Positions 32,786 through 41,920 of a DNA stretch of 64,000 nucleotides are shown in pieces; the first letter of the stretch is position 1, and every line of letters begins with the position of its first letter. This DNA comes from Lachnospiraceae bacterium UBA3689 (lineage in GTDB: Bacteria > Bacillota > Clostridia > Lachnospirales > Lachnospiraceae): positions 118,117 through 182,116 of the forward strand of contig DFIU01000015.1 in the NCBI GenBank assembly GCA_002371465.1. Direction: 5' to 3'. Made by a program: the position numbers and the translations under genes. Under the pieces are notes generated by a model. The model had not been told where the DNA came from. It made no database searches and worked only from the letters and a program-made list of their open reading frames with translations.

Positions 32786-32823
32786 ACTCTTTTTGAGTGC
32801 GTCTTGTTGCTGCTTTTCTTTTT
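32770..32823 (+). terminator. gltB leader terminator (attenuator)
   Basis: GCAGCAAC (32770-32777) pairs perfectly with GTTGCTGC (32806-32813), followed by TTTTCTTTTT. Inside is a second perfect stem GCACTC-TTTTT-GAGTGC (32784-32800). It ends 43 bases before the gltB start. Confidence 0.75.
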
Positions 32824-32866
32824 CTTAGGAGGCGGACCGATTTTTTTAGGACTAAGGAGGATTGTC

Positions 32867-35800
32867 ATGACGCAGCGCAAGGGGCTTAGGGATCGGAGCC
32901 GACAGACCATGCTGGACTGGAGGGAACGGGCTGATTTTTATAAGGAGGAACATGATGCCTGCGGAATCGGAGCCGTGGTCAACATCGACGGCCACGCGGA
33001 CTACCGGACGCTGGATGATGCCCTCCATATCGTTGAAAAGCTGGAACATCGGGCAGGCAAGGACGCCAGCGGCAAGGTCGGCGACGGTGTCGGCATTCAG
33101 GTCCAGATCTCTCACAGGTTTTTCCAAAAGGCGGCAAAGTCCTGCGGGATCGATCTGGGCGGTCCCCGGGACTACGGGATCGGGATGTTCTTCTTTCCGG
33201 CGGCAGCCTTAAAAGAGACCTTTGCCAAGCGGAGATTTGAGGTCATCGTCAAAAAGAACGGCCTGGACTTTTTGGGCTGGAGAAAGGTTCCCACCCACCC
33301 GGAGATTTTAGGTCAGGTGGCGCGGGACTGCATGCCGGATATCTGGCAGTGCTTTATCAAAAGGCCGGAAGGCCTGGAAAAGGGCTTTGACTTTGACCGC
33401 CGGCTCTATGTGACGAGGCGGGAATTTGAGCAGTCGGCAGAGGAGATGGTATCGGAGCCGGGGATGGGAGTGAGCGGTGATACCTATATCTGTTCCCTAA
33501 GTTCGAGGACGATCGTCTACAAGGGCATGTTCCTGGTCAAACAGCTCCGCTCCTTCTATGAGGACTTACAGAGCCGGGACTACCAGACCGCGATTGCGGT
33601 GGTCCACTCCCGCTTTTCGACCAACACGACGCCCAGCTGGGAGCGCGCTCACCCCTACCGCCTGCTCGCCCACAACGGGGAGATCAATACCATCCGGGGA
33701 AATGTGGACCGTATGCTGGCGCGCGAGGAGACCATGTCCTCCGGCCTGCTGAAGGGGGAAGAGGACAAGGTCTTCCCGGTCATTCCAAGGCCTGCCTCGG
33801 ATTCCGCCATGCTGGACAATACCCTGGAATTTTTCTATATGAACGGTCTGCCTCTGCCTCTTTCCGTCATGATGCTGATTCCGGAACCCTGGAAGCACAA
33901 CCGCTTCATGGAAGAGGAGAAGAAGGATTTTTACCACTACTACGCGACCATGATGGAGCCCTGGGACGGACCCGCCGCCATCCTCTATTCCGACGGCGAT
34001 GTCCTGGGCGCAACATTGGATCGGAACGGCTTAAGACCCTCCCGCTACTATCTGACGGACGACAACCGCCTGATCTTATCCTCGGAAGTCGGCGTCCTGG
34101 ATCTCGATCCGGCTCATATCATCAAAAAATCCCGGCTGGAACCGGGCCGTATGCTCCTGGTCGATACCAGGCAGAAGCGGATGATCTCGGATGATGAACT
34201 CAAGCAGTACTACGCCAGAAAATCACCCTACGGCGAATGGCTGGATCAGAACCTGCTCCACATAGAGGATCTGAGCATCCCCAATAAGAAGATCCCCTAC
34301 TATGATCAGAAGACGCGGGACCGCCTCTATCAGGTCTTCGGCTACACCTACGAGGAAGTCAAGGACCAAATGATCCCCATGGCGATCAGCGGCATGGAGC
34401 CGACGGTCTCCATGGGACACGATGTGCCCCTGGCTGTCCTTTCGGATACCCACAGGCTCCTGTTTCACTATTTTCAGCAGCTCTTTGCCCAGGTGACCAA
34501 TCCGCCCATCGACTCCCTGCGGGAGAAGGTCGTGACGGATACCACGGTCTATATCGGTTCGGACGGAAATATCCTTAAGGAGCAGGGGACCAACTGCCGG
34601 GTCCTGGAAGTCGGCAATCCGATCCTGACCGGGGTGGAACTGATGAAGATCAAGTCCCTTAACCAGCCCGGTTTTAAGAGCAAGGTCCTCTCCATGCTCT
34701 ACTATAAGAATACCTCCCTTAAAAAGGCTCTCGATCAGCTCTGCTTAAGCGTCGACCGCGCTTACGCCGACGGCTGCAACATCATGATCTTAAGCGACCG
34801 GGGCATCGATGAGACCCATGTTCCGATCCCGTCCCTGTTGGCGGTTTCAGCGGTCGAACAGCACCTGGTCCAGACCAAAAAGCGGACGGCGGTCTCTCTC
34901 ATTCTGGAGTCGGGAGAACCCCGCAGCGTCCACCAGATGGCCTGCCTTCTGGGCTTTGGGGCGCGCGCCATCAACCCCTACCTGGCGCATGAGTGTATTT
35001 CGGAATTGATCAGCATCGGCATCATGGACAAGGACTACCATACGGCAATCGACGATTATGACCGGGCTCTTTTGGGCGGAATTGTCAAGATCGCGGCAAA
35101 GATGGGCATTTCCACCCTGCAGTCCTACCAGTCGGCGAGGATCTTTGAGGCGATCGGTCTTAGCAAGGACCTGGTGGACCGCTACTTTACCGGCACCGTC
35201 AGCAGGGTCGGCGGCATCGGTTTAAAAGAGATCGCGGACGGCGTCGCTTATCGCCACGACCATGCCTTTGATCCCCTGGGCCTTAGCACGGATACGACCC
35301 TTGACTCGGTGGGCTTTCATAAGTTAAGAAGCGGGGAGGAGACAGAGGACCACCTCTATGACCCGCTGACCCTTATTTTGCTGCAAAGGGCAACGGCAAA
35401 CGGAGATTTTGACCTCTTCAAGCAGTACACCAGGCGGGTCGATGAGGGCAGGTCCCATACCCTGAGGAGTCTGTTGGAATTTACCTCGGACCGCGAGCCC
35501 CTGCCCATCGGGGAAGTGGAACCGGCTGAGGAGATCGTAAAACGCTTTAAGACCGGCGCCATGAGCTACGGTTCTTTGTCCCAGGAGGCTCACCAGACCC
35601 TGGCGATCGCCATGAACCGGCTGGGCGGCAAGTCCAACACCGGGGAAGGCGGAGAGGATCCGAGCCGGTTTGGGACGGAACTGAACTCCGCTATCAAGCA
35701 GGTCGCTTCGGGCAGGTTCGGCGTCACCAGCGCCTATTTAAATTCCGCCAAGGAGATTCAGATCAAGATGGCGCAGGGGGCAAAGCCCGGAGAGGGCGGC

Positions 35801-37468
35801 CATCTGCCGGGCAGAAAGGTCTATCCCTGGGTCGCCAAGACCCGCTGCTCCACGCCGGGCGTTTCCCTGATCTCCCCGCCGCCCCATCACGATATCTATT
35901 CGATCGAGGACCTGGCGCAGCTGATCTATGATCTTAAAAATGCCAACCGGCGCGCCGATATCAATGTCAAACTGGTCTCGGAGGCAGGAGTCGGCACCAT
36001 AGCCTGCGGCGTCGCCAAGGCAGGCGCCCAGGTCATCCTGATCTCGGGCTACGACGGAGGAACCGGGGCGGCTCCCTCGTCCTCGGTTCACCATGCAGGG
36101 CTCCCCTGGGAGCTGGGAATTACCGAGGCGCACCACGCCCTGCTGAAAAATCACCTGCGCGACCGGGTCCGGCTGGAGACGGACGGCAAGCTCATGACCG
36201 GGCGCGATGTCGTGATCGCGGCACTTCTGGGGGCGGAGGAATTCGCCTTTGCGACGGCTCCCCTGGTGACGATGGGCTGCCTCATGATGCGGGTCTGCTC
36301 CAAGGATACCTGCCCGGTCGGCATCACGACGCAAAATGCCGCTCTTCGGAAGCGTTTTAAGGGAAAGCCGGAAGCGGTCATGAACTTCATGCTCTTTATT
36401 GCCCGGGAGATGCGGCAGTATATGGCGGAACTGGGGTTTCGGACGGTCGATGAGATGGTCGGAAGAAGTGACTGCCTCAAGGTAAAGGAGGATGCGGACC
36501 TTGGCGGGAAAGGCAAGATGGATCTGAGCGCCATCTTAGACACCCGGTACGCTTTTTGTAAGGAGGCGCATTTTAATCCAAAGAAGAAGTACGATTTTCA
36601 GCTGGAAAAGACGGTCGATGAGGCGATTTTGCTGAAAAAATTCTCTGCCTCCTTAAAGAGCGGCAAACCCTGCCAGGCGGCGGTCAAGGTCTCTTCAACG
36701 GACCGGTCGGTCGGGTCCATCCTGGGATCCGAGATTACGGACCGGTTCGGAGATCGGCTCGCTGACGATACCTTCGTTGTAAAGGCGCAGGGGGGCGGCG
36801 GTCAGTCCTTCGGCGCCTTTATCCCCAAGGGGCTGACCATACGGCTCGAAGGAGATGCCAATGACGGTTTCGGCAAGGGCTTATCAGGCGGAAAATTGAT
36901 CGTTGTGCCCGACCGGCGCCGGTCCAGGGACTTTAAAGCGTCTGAAAATATCATTATCGGCAATGTCGCCCTCTATGGGGCGACCGGAGGAAGGGCCTAT
37001 GCCGCCGGCATCGCCGGAGAACGTTTCTGCGTCCGGAATTCCGGCGCGACGGCAGTCGCGGAGGGCTGCGGCGACCACGGTCTGGAATATATGACCGGAG
37101 GGCGCGCCGTCATCCTGGGACCGACCGGCAAGAACTTTGCGGCGGGCATGAGCGGGGGCATCGCCTATGTGCTCGATCGGGACCACACCCTCTACCGCCG
37201 GATGAACCAGGACATGGTTTCTATGTCCGAGGTGACGGAGAAGTACGACATCAAGGAATTAAAGGATATCCTGACCGACTATGTCAGGGAGACGGAATCC
37301 GAACTGGGAACAGAGGTCCTCGAACATTTTGACGACTATCTGCCGCATTTTAAGAAGATCGTTCCCAACGACTATCAGAAGATGCTGACGGCAATCAGCC
37401 GCTTTGAGGAGCAGGGCATCCGGCACGAAGATGCGGTTCTGGAGGCATTTCAGGTCGCCGGCCGGTAA
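32867..37468 (+). CDS. gltB: Glutamate synthase, large subunit
   Basis: Makes two glutamates from glutamine and 2-oxoglutarate with the small subunit. 1533 residues. A short propeptide ends at HDA, and C32 of HDACGIGAV is the amidotransferase nucleophile after processing. The central domain, the FMN-binding synthase domain (GEGGEDPSRFG, YPWVAKTRCSTPGVSLISPPPHHDIYSIEDLAQ region, GYDGGTGAAPSSS), the cysteine cluster CSKDTCPVGITTQ for the 3Fe-4S centre and the C-terminal glycine-rich beta helix follow in order. The frame is open 35 codons earlier, but that runs through the attenuator; ATG 32867 has AAGGAGG six bases before it. Operon with gltD, behind an ANTAR-type leader. Confidence 0.97.
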   Translation: MTQRKGLRDRSRQTMLDWRERADFYKEEHDACGIGAVVNIDGHADYRTLDDALHIVEKLEHRAGKDASGKVGDGVGIQVQISHRFFQKAAKSCGIDLGGPRDYGIGMFFFPAAALKETFAKRRFEVIVKKNGLDFLGWRKVPTHPEILGQVARDCMPDIWQCFIKRPEGLEKGFDFDRRLYVTRREFEQSAEEMVSEPGMGVSGDTYICSLSSRTIVYKGMFLVKQLRSFYEDLQSRDYQTAIAVVHSRFSTNTTPSWERAHPYRLLAHNGEINTIRGNVDRMLAREETMSSGLLKGEEDKVFPVIPRPASDSAMLDNTLEFFYMNGLPLPLSVMMLIPEPWKHNRFMEEEKKDFYHYYATMMEPWDGPAAILYSDGDVLGATLDRNGLRPSRYYLTDDNRLILSSEVGVLDLDPAHIIKKSRLEPGRMLLVDTRQKRMISDDELKQYYARKSPYGEWLDQNLLHIEDLSIPNKKIPYYDQKTRDRLYQVFGYTYEEVKDQMIPMAISGMEPTVSMGHDVPLAVLSDTHRLLFHYFQQLFAQVTNPPIDSLREKVVTDTTVYIGSDGNILKEQGTNCRVLEVGNPILTGVELMKIKSLNQPGFKSKVLSMLYYKNTSLKKALDQLCLSVDRAYADGCNIMILSDRGIDETHVPIPSLLAVSAVEQHLVQTKKRTAVSLILESGEPRSVHQMACLLGFGARAINPYLAHECISELISIGIMDKDYHTAIDDYDRALLGGIVKIAAKMGISTLQSYQSARIFEAIGLSKDLVDRYFTGTVSRVGGIGLKEIADGVAYRHDHAFDPLGLSTDTTLDSVGFHKLRSGEETEDHLYDPLTLILLQRATANGDFDLFKQYTRRVDEGRSHTLRSLLEFTSDREPLPIGEVEPAEEIVKRFKTGAMSYGSLSQEAHQTLAIAMNRLGGKSNTGEGGEDPSRFGTELNSAIKQVASGRFGVTSAYLNSAKEIQIKMAQGAKPGEGGHLPGRKVYPWVAKTRCSTPGVSLISPPPHHDIYSIEDLAQLIYDLKNANRRADINVKLVSEAGVGTIACGVAKAGAQVILISGYDGGTGAAPSSSVHHAGLPWELGITEAHHALLKNHLRDRVRLETDGKLMTGRDVVIAALLGAEEFAFATAPLVTMGCLMMRVCSKDTCPVGITTQNAALRKRFKGKPEAVMNFMLFIAREMRQYMAELGFRTVDEMVGRSDCLKVKEDADLGGKGKMDLSAILDTRYAFCKEAHFNPKKKYDFQLEKTVDEAILLKKFSASLKSGKPCQAAVKVSSTDRSVGSILGSEITDRFGDRLADDTFVVKAQGGGGQSFGAFIPKGLTIRLEGDANDGFGKGLSGGKLIVVPDRRRSRDFKASENIIIGNVALYGATGGRAYAAGIAGERFCVRNSGATAVAEGCGDHGLEYMTGGRAVILGPTGKNFAAGMSGGIAYVLDRDHTLYRRMNQDMVSMSEVTEKYDIKELKDILTDYVRETESELGTEVLEHFDDYLPHFKKIVPNDYQKMLTAISRFEEQGIRHEDAVLEAFQVAGR

Positions 37469-37496
37469 GAAAACAAGGTGATACCAAGGAGGTCTT

Positions 37497-39197
37497 ATGG
37501 GAAAGTCTACTGGATTTCTGGACTATAAAAGAGAAGAAGAGACGATGCAGGCGGAGCAGGTCCGTTTAAAGGACTTTCGGGAGTCGCACATGAGTCTCGA
37601 TGTCGAACAAAGAAGGAAGCAGGGGGCTCGCTGCATGAACTGCGGCGTTCCCTTCTGCCAAAGCACCATCCTCTTAAAGGGGATGACGACGGGCTGCCCC
37701 CTCCACAACCTGATCCCGGAGTGGAACGATGAGATCTACCGGGGACATGACCGACATGCTCTGTCGCGACTGCTGAAAACCAACAATTTTCCGGAATTTA
37801 CCGGCCGTGTCTGCCCTGCCCTCTGTGAAAAATCCTGTATCAACGGGATGGACGGGGAGCCGGTCACCATCCACGACAACGAACGTTATTTGATCGAACG
37901 GGGCTTTGATCATGGCTGGGTCAAGCCCATGATTCCGGAAGTCCGGTCCGGCAAGCACGTCGCGGTCGTGGGCTCCGGTCCGGCAGGTCTTGCCGTCGCC
38001 GACCAGCTCAACCACCGCGGCCACCAGGTGACCGTCTTTGAACGGGACGACCGGGTCGGCGGGCTTTTGATGTACGGAATTCCCAACATGAAGCTGGAGA
38101 AGAACGTCATCTTAAGGCGGGTCCGGCTGATGGAGGAAGAGGGCGTGGTCTTTCGGACCGGCGTCAATGTGGGCAAGGACCTGACAGCTGACCAGCTGCT
38201 CAAATCCTTTGACGCGGTCGTCCTTGCCTGCGGAGCGAAAAAGCCCAGAAGCCTTTCCGTCAAAAATGCGGACCAGGTGCAGGGGCTTTATTACGCGGTT
38301 GATTTCCTGAAATCCAATACCAAGAGTCTCCTTGATAAGAGGGATAAGTACGGGGCGTCCGCGGATGTGGTCAGTACTAAGATCCACGCCCGGACAAGAG
38401 GCGGGGAGAAGGCGGATTTCAACCGACCCGAGGAGGGATCTTATATCTCCGCCAGGGACCGCCATGTCGTGATTGTCGGCGGAGGCGATACGGGAAATGA
38501 CTGCCTGGGGACCTGCATCCGCCAGGGGGCTGCCTCCGTCGTCCAGCTGGAAATGATGCCGGAGCCGCCCTTAAGCCGCCTCCCCTCCAATCCCTGGCCG
38601 GAGTGGCCCAGAGTCAAAAAGACCGACTACGGACAGGAGGAGGCGATCGCTGTCTTCGGCAAGGACCCCAGAGTCTATCAGACGACGGTCAAGGACCTCC
38701 ATGCCGATGGAGCGGGCAGGCTCAAGGAGATCGTGACGGTTGAAGTTCAGTTTGCCAACGGGAAACTGGAAGAGGTCAAGGGGACGGAGCAGACTTTAAC
38801 CTGTGACCTGCTCCTCATTGCGGCTGGTTTTATCGGCTGTGAGGACTATGTCGCCCATGCCTTCTCCTTAAAACGGGGTTCCAGGGGAACGGCGGTGACT
38901 AAAGAAGACGGTTTTTTAGCCCTGACTGAGGCTGAAAAAAAGCCTGCTGTCGGGGAGCTGAAGCTTGACCCAAAAGAGGCTGGCGGAAAGAAACAGAAGT
39001 TGGCGCAGGTGGAGGCTGTCAAAGGACAGGCAGATTCCGAAAGTCCGGTAACGAAGGGGAGCGGAGCGTCTTTCGGTAAGGTCTTCGCGGCGGGCGATAT
39101 GCACAGGGGGCAGTCCCTGGTCGTCTGGGCAATCACCGAGGGGCGCGCCTGCGCGAAGGAAGTGGACCGCTGCCTGATGGGCTACACCAATCTCTGA
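37497..39197 (+). CDS. gltD: Glutamate synthase, small subunit, with unusual insertions
   Basis: NADPH-oxidising beta subunit that passes electrons to GltB. 566 residues, about 70 longer than usual. N-terminal cysteine clusters for 4Fe-4S centres (CMNCGVPFC, GRVCPALCEKSC), first FAD/NAD loop GSGPAGLAVADQL, and second GGGDTGNDC are intact. Two insertions explain the extra length: a basic one of about 40 residues (after FLKSNTK) and a Lys/Glu-rich low-complexity one of about 45 (between TKEDGF and GKVFAAGDM). Both lie on loops and the catalytic motifs continue normally, so it should be active. Starts 28 bp after gltB with AAGGAGG. Confidence 0.93.
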   Translation: MGKSTGFLDYKREEETMQAEQVRLKDFRESHMSLDVEQRRKQGARCMNCGVPFCQSTILLKGMTTGCPLHNLIPEWNDEIYRGHDRHALSRLLKTNNFPEFTGRVCPALCEKSCINGMDGEPVTIHDNERYLIERGFDHGWVKPMIPEVRSGKHVAVVGSGPAGLAVADQLNHRGHQVTVFERDDRVGGLLMYGIPNMKLEKNVILRRVRLMEEEGVVFRTGVNVGKDLTADQLLKSFDAVVLACGAKKPRSLSVKNADQVQGLYYAVDFLKSNTKSLLDKRDKYGASADVVSTKIHARTRGGEKADFNRPEEGSYISARDRHVVIVGGGDTGNDCLGTCIRQGAASVVQLEMMPEPPLSRLPSNPWPEWPRVKKTDYGQEEAIAVFGKDPRVYQTTVKDLHADGAGRLKEIVTVEVQFANGKLEEVKGTEQTLTCDLLLIAAGFIGCEDYVAHAFSLKRGSRGTAVTKEDGFLALTEAEKKPAVGELKLDPKEAGGKKQKLAQVEAVKGQADSESPVTKGSGASFGKVFAAGDMHRGQSLVVWAITEGRACAKEVDRCLMGYTNL

Positions 39198-39198
39198 T

Positions 39199-39228
39199 TT
39201 TACAAGAATCCTTTCCGCATGCTACAAT
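39199..39228 (+). promoter_or_regulatory. Promoter of the glycosyltransferase gene
   Basis: TTTACA (39199-39204), 18-base spacer, TACAAT (39223-39228) with an extended TGC before it. Confidence 0.6.
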
Positions 39229-39270
39229 AGGATTCATTAAGATGCTGTTGAGCAGTTGGGGGGGAACGGA

Positions 39271-40239
39271 ATGCCTGAGGTCAGTGTGCTGATTCCGTTA
39301 AGAGAATTTAATCGGTATGCGGAGACCTGCATCGAATCCGTATTCCGGCAAAATGTCAAAGCTTCGATTGAGATCCTGTTTGCGGTCCGGGGGGAAAATG
39401 AGGCAGAGGTCCGAAAGAAGGTCAGCCAGTATCCCAAAGGGAAATTGATCTGCCGCTGTCTGGCGGCGGATGGGCTGACCATCTCCGGGATTAAAAATCT
39501 CCTGATGGATCAGGCAAGGGGCAAGTATCTTGCCTTTGTCGACAGCGACGATGAGCTGTCCGCGGATTATTTAAATGATCTCTATGAGACGGCGGACCGG
39601 ACCCGGGCGGACCTGGTTTTTGGGACCAGCTCCAGACTCTGCGAAGATGGGAAACAGAAACTGGCAGCCCTGCCGGAAACGCCGGAGGAGACGGCCAAGG
39701 AAGTGCTGGAGGGCAGAATCCCCGGTCGTCTGACCGGCTGCCTGATCCGGACCTCTTTGGTAAAAGACAGCGAGCTTCGTTGTCCGGAGACGATTCGGCT
39801 GGGAGAGGAACGGATCTTTTTGATTCAGCTCCTGCTCCATGCGGATCGGGTCAGAAAGGCGGATGCGGCAATCTACTATGTCAATCAGACCGCAAAAGCC
39901 GAAAGGACCGGACTGTCCGAGGAAGATGCGGAAGAGCTGCTGAAGGCGAACCGCCTCTTAGGCAAGAGGCTCAAAGAGGCAGGACTTCACAGGTACTATA
40001 AGCATGGGATGCGGTACCAGATGGCAGCGACCAAGCTGCGAATTCTTCAAAGTCTGACCCATCCCGATGCCAGCTGGTTCGACCTCTATCAAAAGGCAAA
40101 ACTTTGGAAAGAAGAGGAGCTTACCAGAAAAGATCGGATTTTCTTGTATATCTGTCACTTTAAGTGGAAGGGACCGGCCAAGGTCATGATTTTTTGGCAA
40201 AGGCACCTTACCAGACGCAAGAGCAGAGAGTGGACCTGA
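39271..40239 (+). CDS. Family 2 glycosyltransferase
   Basis: A 322-residue GT-A glycosyltransferase. It starts with the nucleotide-sugar strand VSVLIPLREFNRYAETCIESV and has the metal motif D-S-D-D in LAFVDSDDEL near residue 95. A basic C-terminal tail of about 80 residues (YHKH- and KWK-type) could contact the membrane; I see no clear membrane segment. ATG 39271 has a GGGGGGGAA site; TTG 39256 is an in-frame but weak alternative. The gene has its own promoter and stands alone. Acceptor and sugar unknown; a surface glycan role is likely. Confidence 0.82.
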   Translation: MPEVSVLIPLREFNRYAETCIESVFRQNVKASIEILFAVRGENEAEVRKKVSQYPKGKLICRCLAADGLTISGIKNLLMDQARGKYLAFVDSDDELSADYLNDLYETADRTRADLVFGTSSRLCEDGKQKLAALPETPEETAKEVLEGRIPGRLTGCLIRTSLVKDSELRCPETIRLGEERIFLIQLLLHADRVRKADAAIYYVNQTAKAERTGLSEEDAEELLKANRLLGKRLKEAGLHRYYKHGMRYQMAATKLRILQSLTHPDASWFDLYQKAKLWKEEELTRKDRIFLYICHFKWKGPAKVMIFWQRHLTRRKSREWT

Positions 40240-40296
40240 TTAATCGGAGCCGCAATTTGTGAAAGGTTTTGCCGGTGCAATCATGCGGAAAATATC

Positions 40297-40348
40297 GATA
40301 AAAATAATCCTTATCATGATTCACGTCATGGTAAGGATTATTTTTATC
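40297..40348. terminator. Bidirectional terminator between convergent genes
   Basis: A 23-bp inverted repeat with one mismatch (40297-40319 with 40326-40348) and a six-base loop. A-run and T-run in the arms allow use on both strands. Confidence 0.85.
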
Positions 40349-40400
40349 AGGCTTTAATTTGAGAGAAGGATTTAGCCCAAAAACCCTCTTCCTTCATCTT

Positions 40401-41600
40401 TTAAAGCCCTCGGTTCAGCTTGAGCAGATGGCCGTCGATCGCCTGCTTGATGGGATCGACCGCGTACTCGGATGAGGTGCAGGCGTAGCGGAAGATGGGG
40501 ACGTCTCTGACCAGATTCTCGACAAAATTCAGCTTGAGCGTCAGCTGCTGTTCGTTGAAACTTAGGGCAGCCATGCGGCGGAAGATCATAAGCTGGCTTG
40601 CCCCGCCCCCCGCCTTCATCAGCCGGTCCGTCTGGTCCGGCTTTAATAAAATGACGCCGCCCAGCGGATAGGAGTCAAGAGAAAAGATACCGGAAGCCCC
40701 GCACCAGGGAATGCCCAGGATAAAGGGTCTTGCACCCTTATAGCCGATCAGGTTCAGATCGCCGTTCATGATGCGGGTCCCGTACCTTGCGTTCCACAGA
40801 TTGACATGGGTCAGCTGGTGCTGACGGTTTGAGCCGGTAAAGAGCCAGATTCTGCCCTGGTAGAGGACGGATGCGGCGTGGATGGCGTACATCCGGTTTT
40901 TTGCCGCCAGGTAGAAAAAAGGCGTCCGCAGACATAAAAATGCCTGCCGCACCAGCTCCGCCTGGTCCTCTTTGCCCGAACTTGTCCGGACGTAGATCTC
41001 CGCTCTTGCCGCGTCGCGGGTAAAGCGGACCTCCCGGACCAGCCCGAAATGCGGATATAAAAAGGACAGGGTCTCCTTGGTGCCAAAGACCAGGAGGTCA
41101 TCCGTTTTAATGAGAACCCGGGCACGGTGGATGGGTCTGGGTTCCGAAGACGTCAGCACGACGGTCATGTCCGATGAGGTATGTTCGGTCACCGAAAGGT
41201 CGGAGAAGCGGTCCAGGACCGGATCGAACCAGGCGGCGGGACCGTAGAGTTTTATCTTTAAACCGGCTATGGAAAGACCCTTGTAGAAGCCGACGCTGCG
41301 CTCCGGCAGAAAACGGCGGCGGTCAATGACGACGGCGCCCCGGTTCTCCAGGCGGATCAGAAAATCCTCCATCTCCTGCTTGGCGGACTGGAAATCGGAG
41401 ATATCCAGCTGTTCGTGGGCAGCAAAGCGGATGAAGAGATCGTTTTCCTCCGAACTGTCATCGAGCGCCTGCCAAATGAACTCCCCGGTGCTGTCCAGAC
41501 GCATCCCCTTACGATGATCTGCAGCGTTTTGACCGTAGGGTAAAAGATAGGGCCGTTCACTGATGTACTGAAGTGAAAAGCCCGGTAGTTTGTGTACCAT
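40401..41600 (-). CDS. Orphan PqqD-like / HPr-kinase-like fusion with a dead P-loop
   Basis: A 399-residue protein. The first 90 residues resemble the PqqD peptide-binding fold (LDSTGEFIWQALD, then a helical tail). The C-terminal half resembles HprK/PEPCK-type kinases: a His-rich strand AIHAASVLYQGRIWLFTGSN is followed by TH-x-x-LW, where active relatives have a G-x-x-G-x-GKST P-loop. Here that loop reads GSNRQHQLTH (257-266): Lys is replaced by Gln263 and Ser by Leu264. ATP binding in the usual way is not expected. PqqD proteins normally deliver peptides to radical-SAM enzymes, but no precursor or radical-SAM gene is nearby. Promoter not obvious. Function not known. Confidence 0.6.
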   Translation of the reverse strand: MVHKLPGFSLQYISERPYLLPYGQNAADHRKGMRLDSTGEFIWQALDDSSEENDLFIRFAAHEQLDISDFQSAKQEMEDFLIRLENRGAVVIDRRRFLPERSVGFYKGLSIAGLKIKLYGPAAWFDPVLDRFSDLSVTEHTSSDMTVVLTSSEPRPIHRARVLIKTDDLLVFGTKETLSFLYPHFGLVREVRFTRDAARAEIYVRTSSGKEDQAELVRQAFLCLRTPFFYLAAKNRMYAIHAASVLYQGRIWLFTGSNRQHQLTHVNLWNARYGTRIMNGDLNLIGYKGARPFILGIPWCGASGIFSLDSYPLGGVILLKPDQTDRLMKAGGGASQLMIFRRMAALSFNEQQLTLKLNFVENLVRDVPIFRYACTSSEYAVDPIKQAIDGHLLKLNRGL

Positions 41601-41790
41601 ACAGATTCCCCCCTTATGAAATTTTTTTACTTCCCCTTATTGAAGCAGAATCTATTATAGCGAATCAATCGGCTGAATGCTATCGCTCCGGGACAATGTC
41701 TTTCGTTTTGAATGGGTACTTTTGTCTTTCTATCTCTTTCGGCATATCTACTAATTTGACAGGGATCTTTTTGTCGATAATTTTGAATGG

Positions 41791-41820
41791 AAATGACTGG
41801 ACTGTGCTTGAAAATGACTG
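41791..41820 (+). repeat. Direct repeats, candidate FruR operator
   Basis: AAATGACTG occurs at 41791-41799 and 41812-41820, 21 bases apart, i.e. two helical turns, and the second overlaps the -35 box of the fruR promoter. A further pair TTTTGAATGG is at 41706-41715 and 41781-41790. Direct repeats in phase are typical for DeoR-family repressors. The 320-base gap 41601-41920 otherwise holds the promoters only. Confidence 0.55.
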
Positions 41821-41836
41821 AATGTGATGCTATGAT
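41808..41836 (+). promoter_or_regulatory. Promoter of the fructose operon
   Basis: TTGAAA (41808-41813), 17-base spacer, TATGAT (41831-41836) with an extended TGC. Another possible promoter, TTGACA near 41756 with TAATTT, lies upstream. Confidence 0.65.
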
Positions 41837-41920
41837 TCGATTATTAGGAAAAATAAGCCGAAATCGCTCAAGATGATTCATGGATCAGGCAGCGATTTTG
41901 GATCGATCGGGGGGATCTTT

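Noticed and set aside
32762..32866. Longer N-terminus for gltB
   Set aside because: The extra codons are the attenuator itself. ATG 32867 has an AAGGAGG site and leads to the processed Cys.
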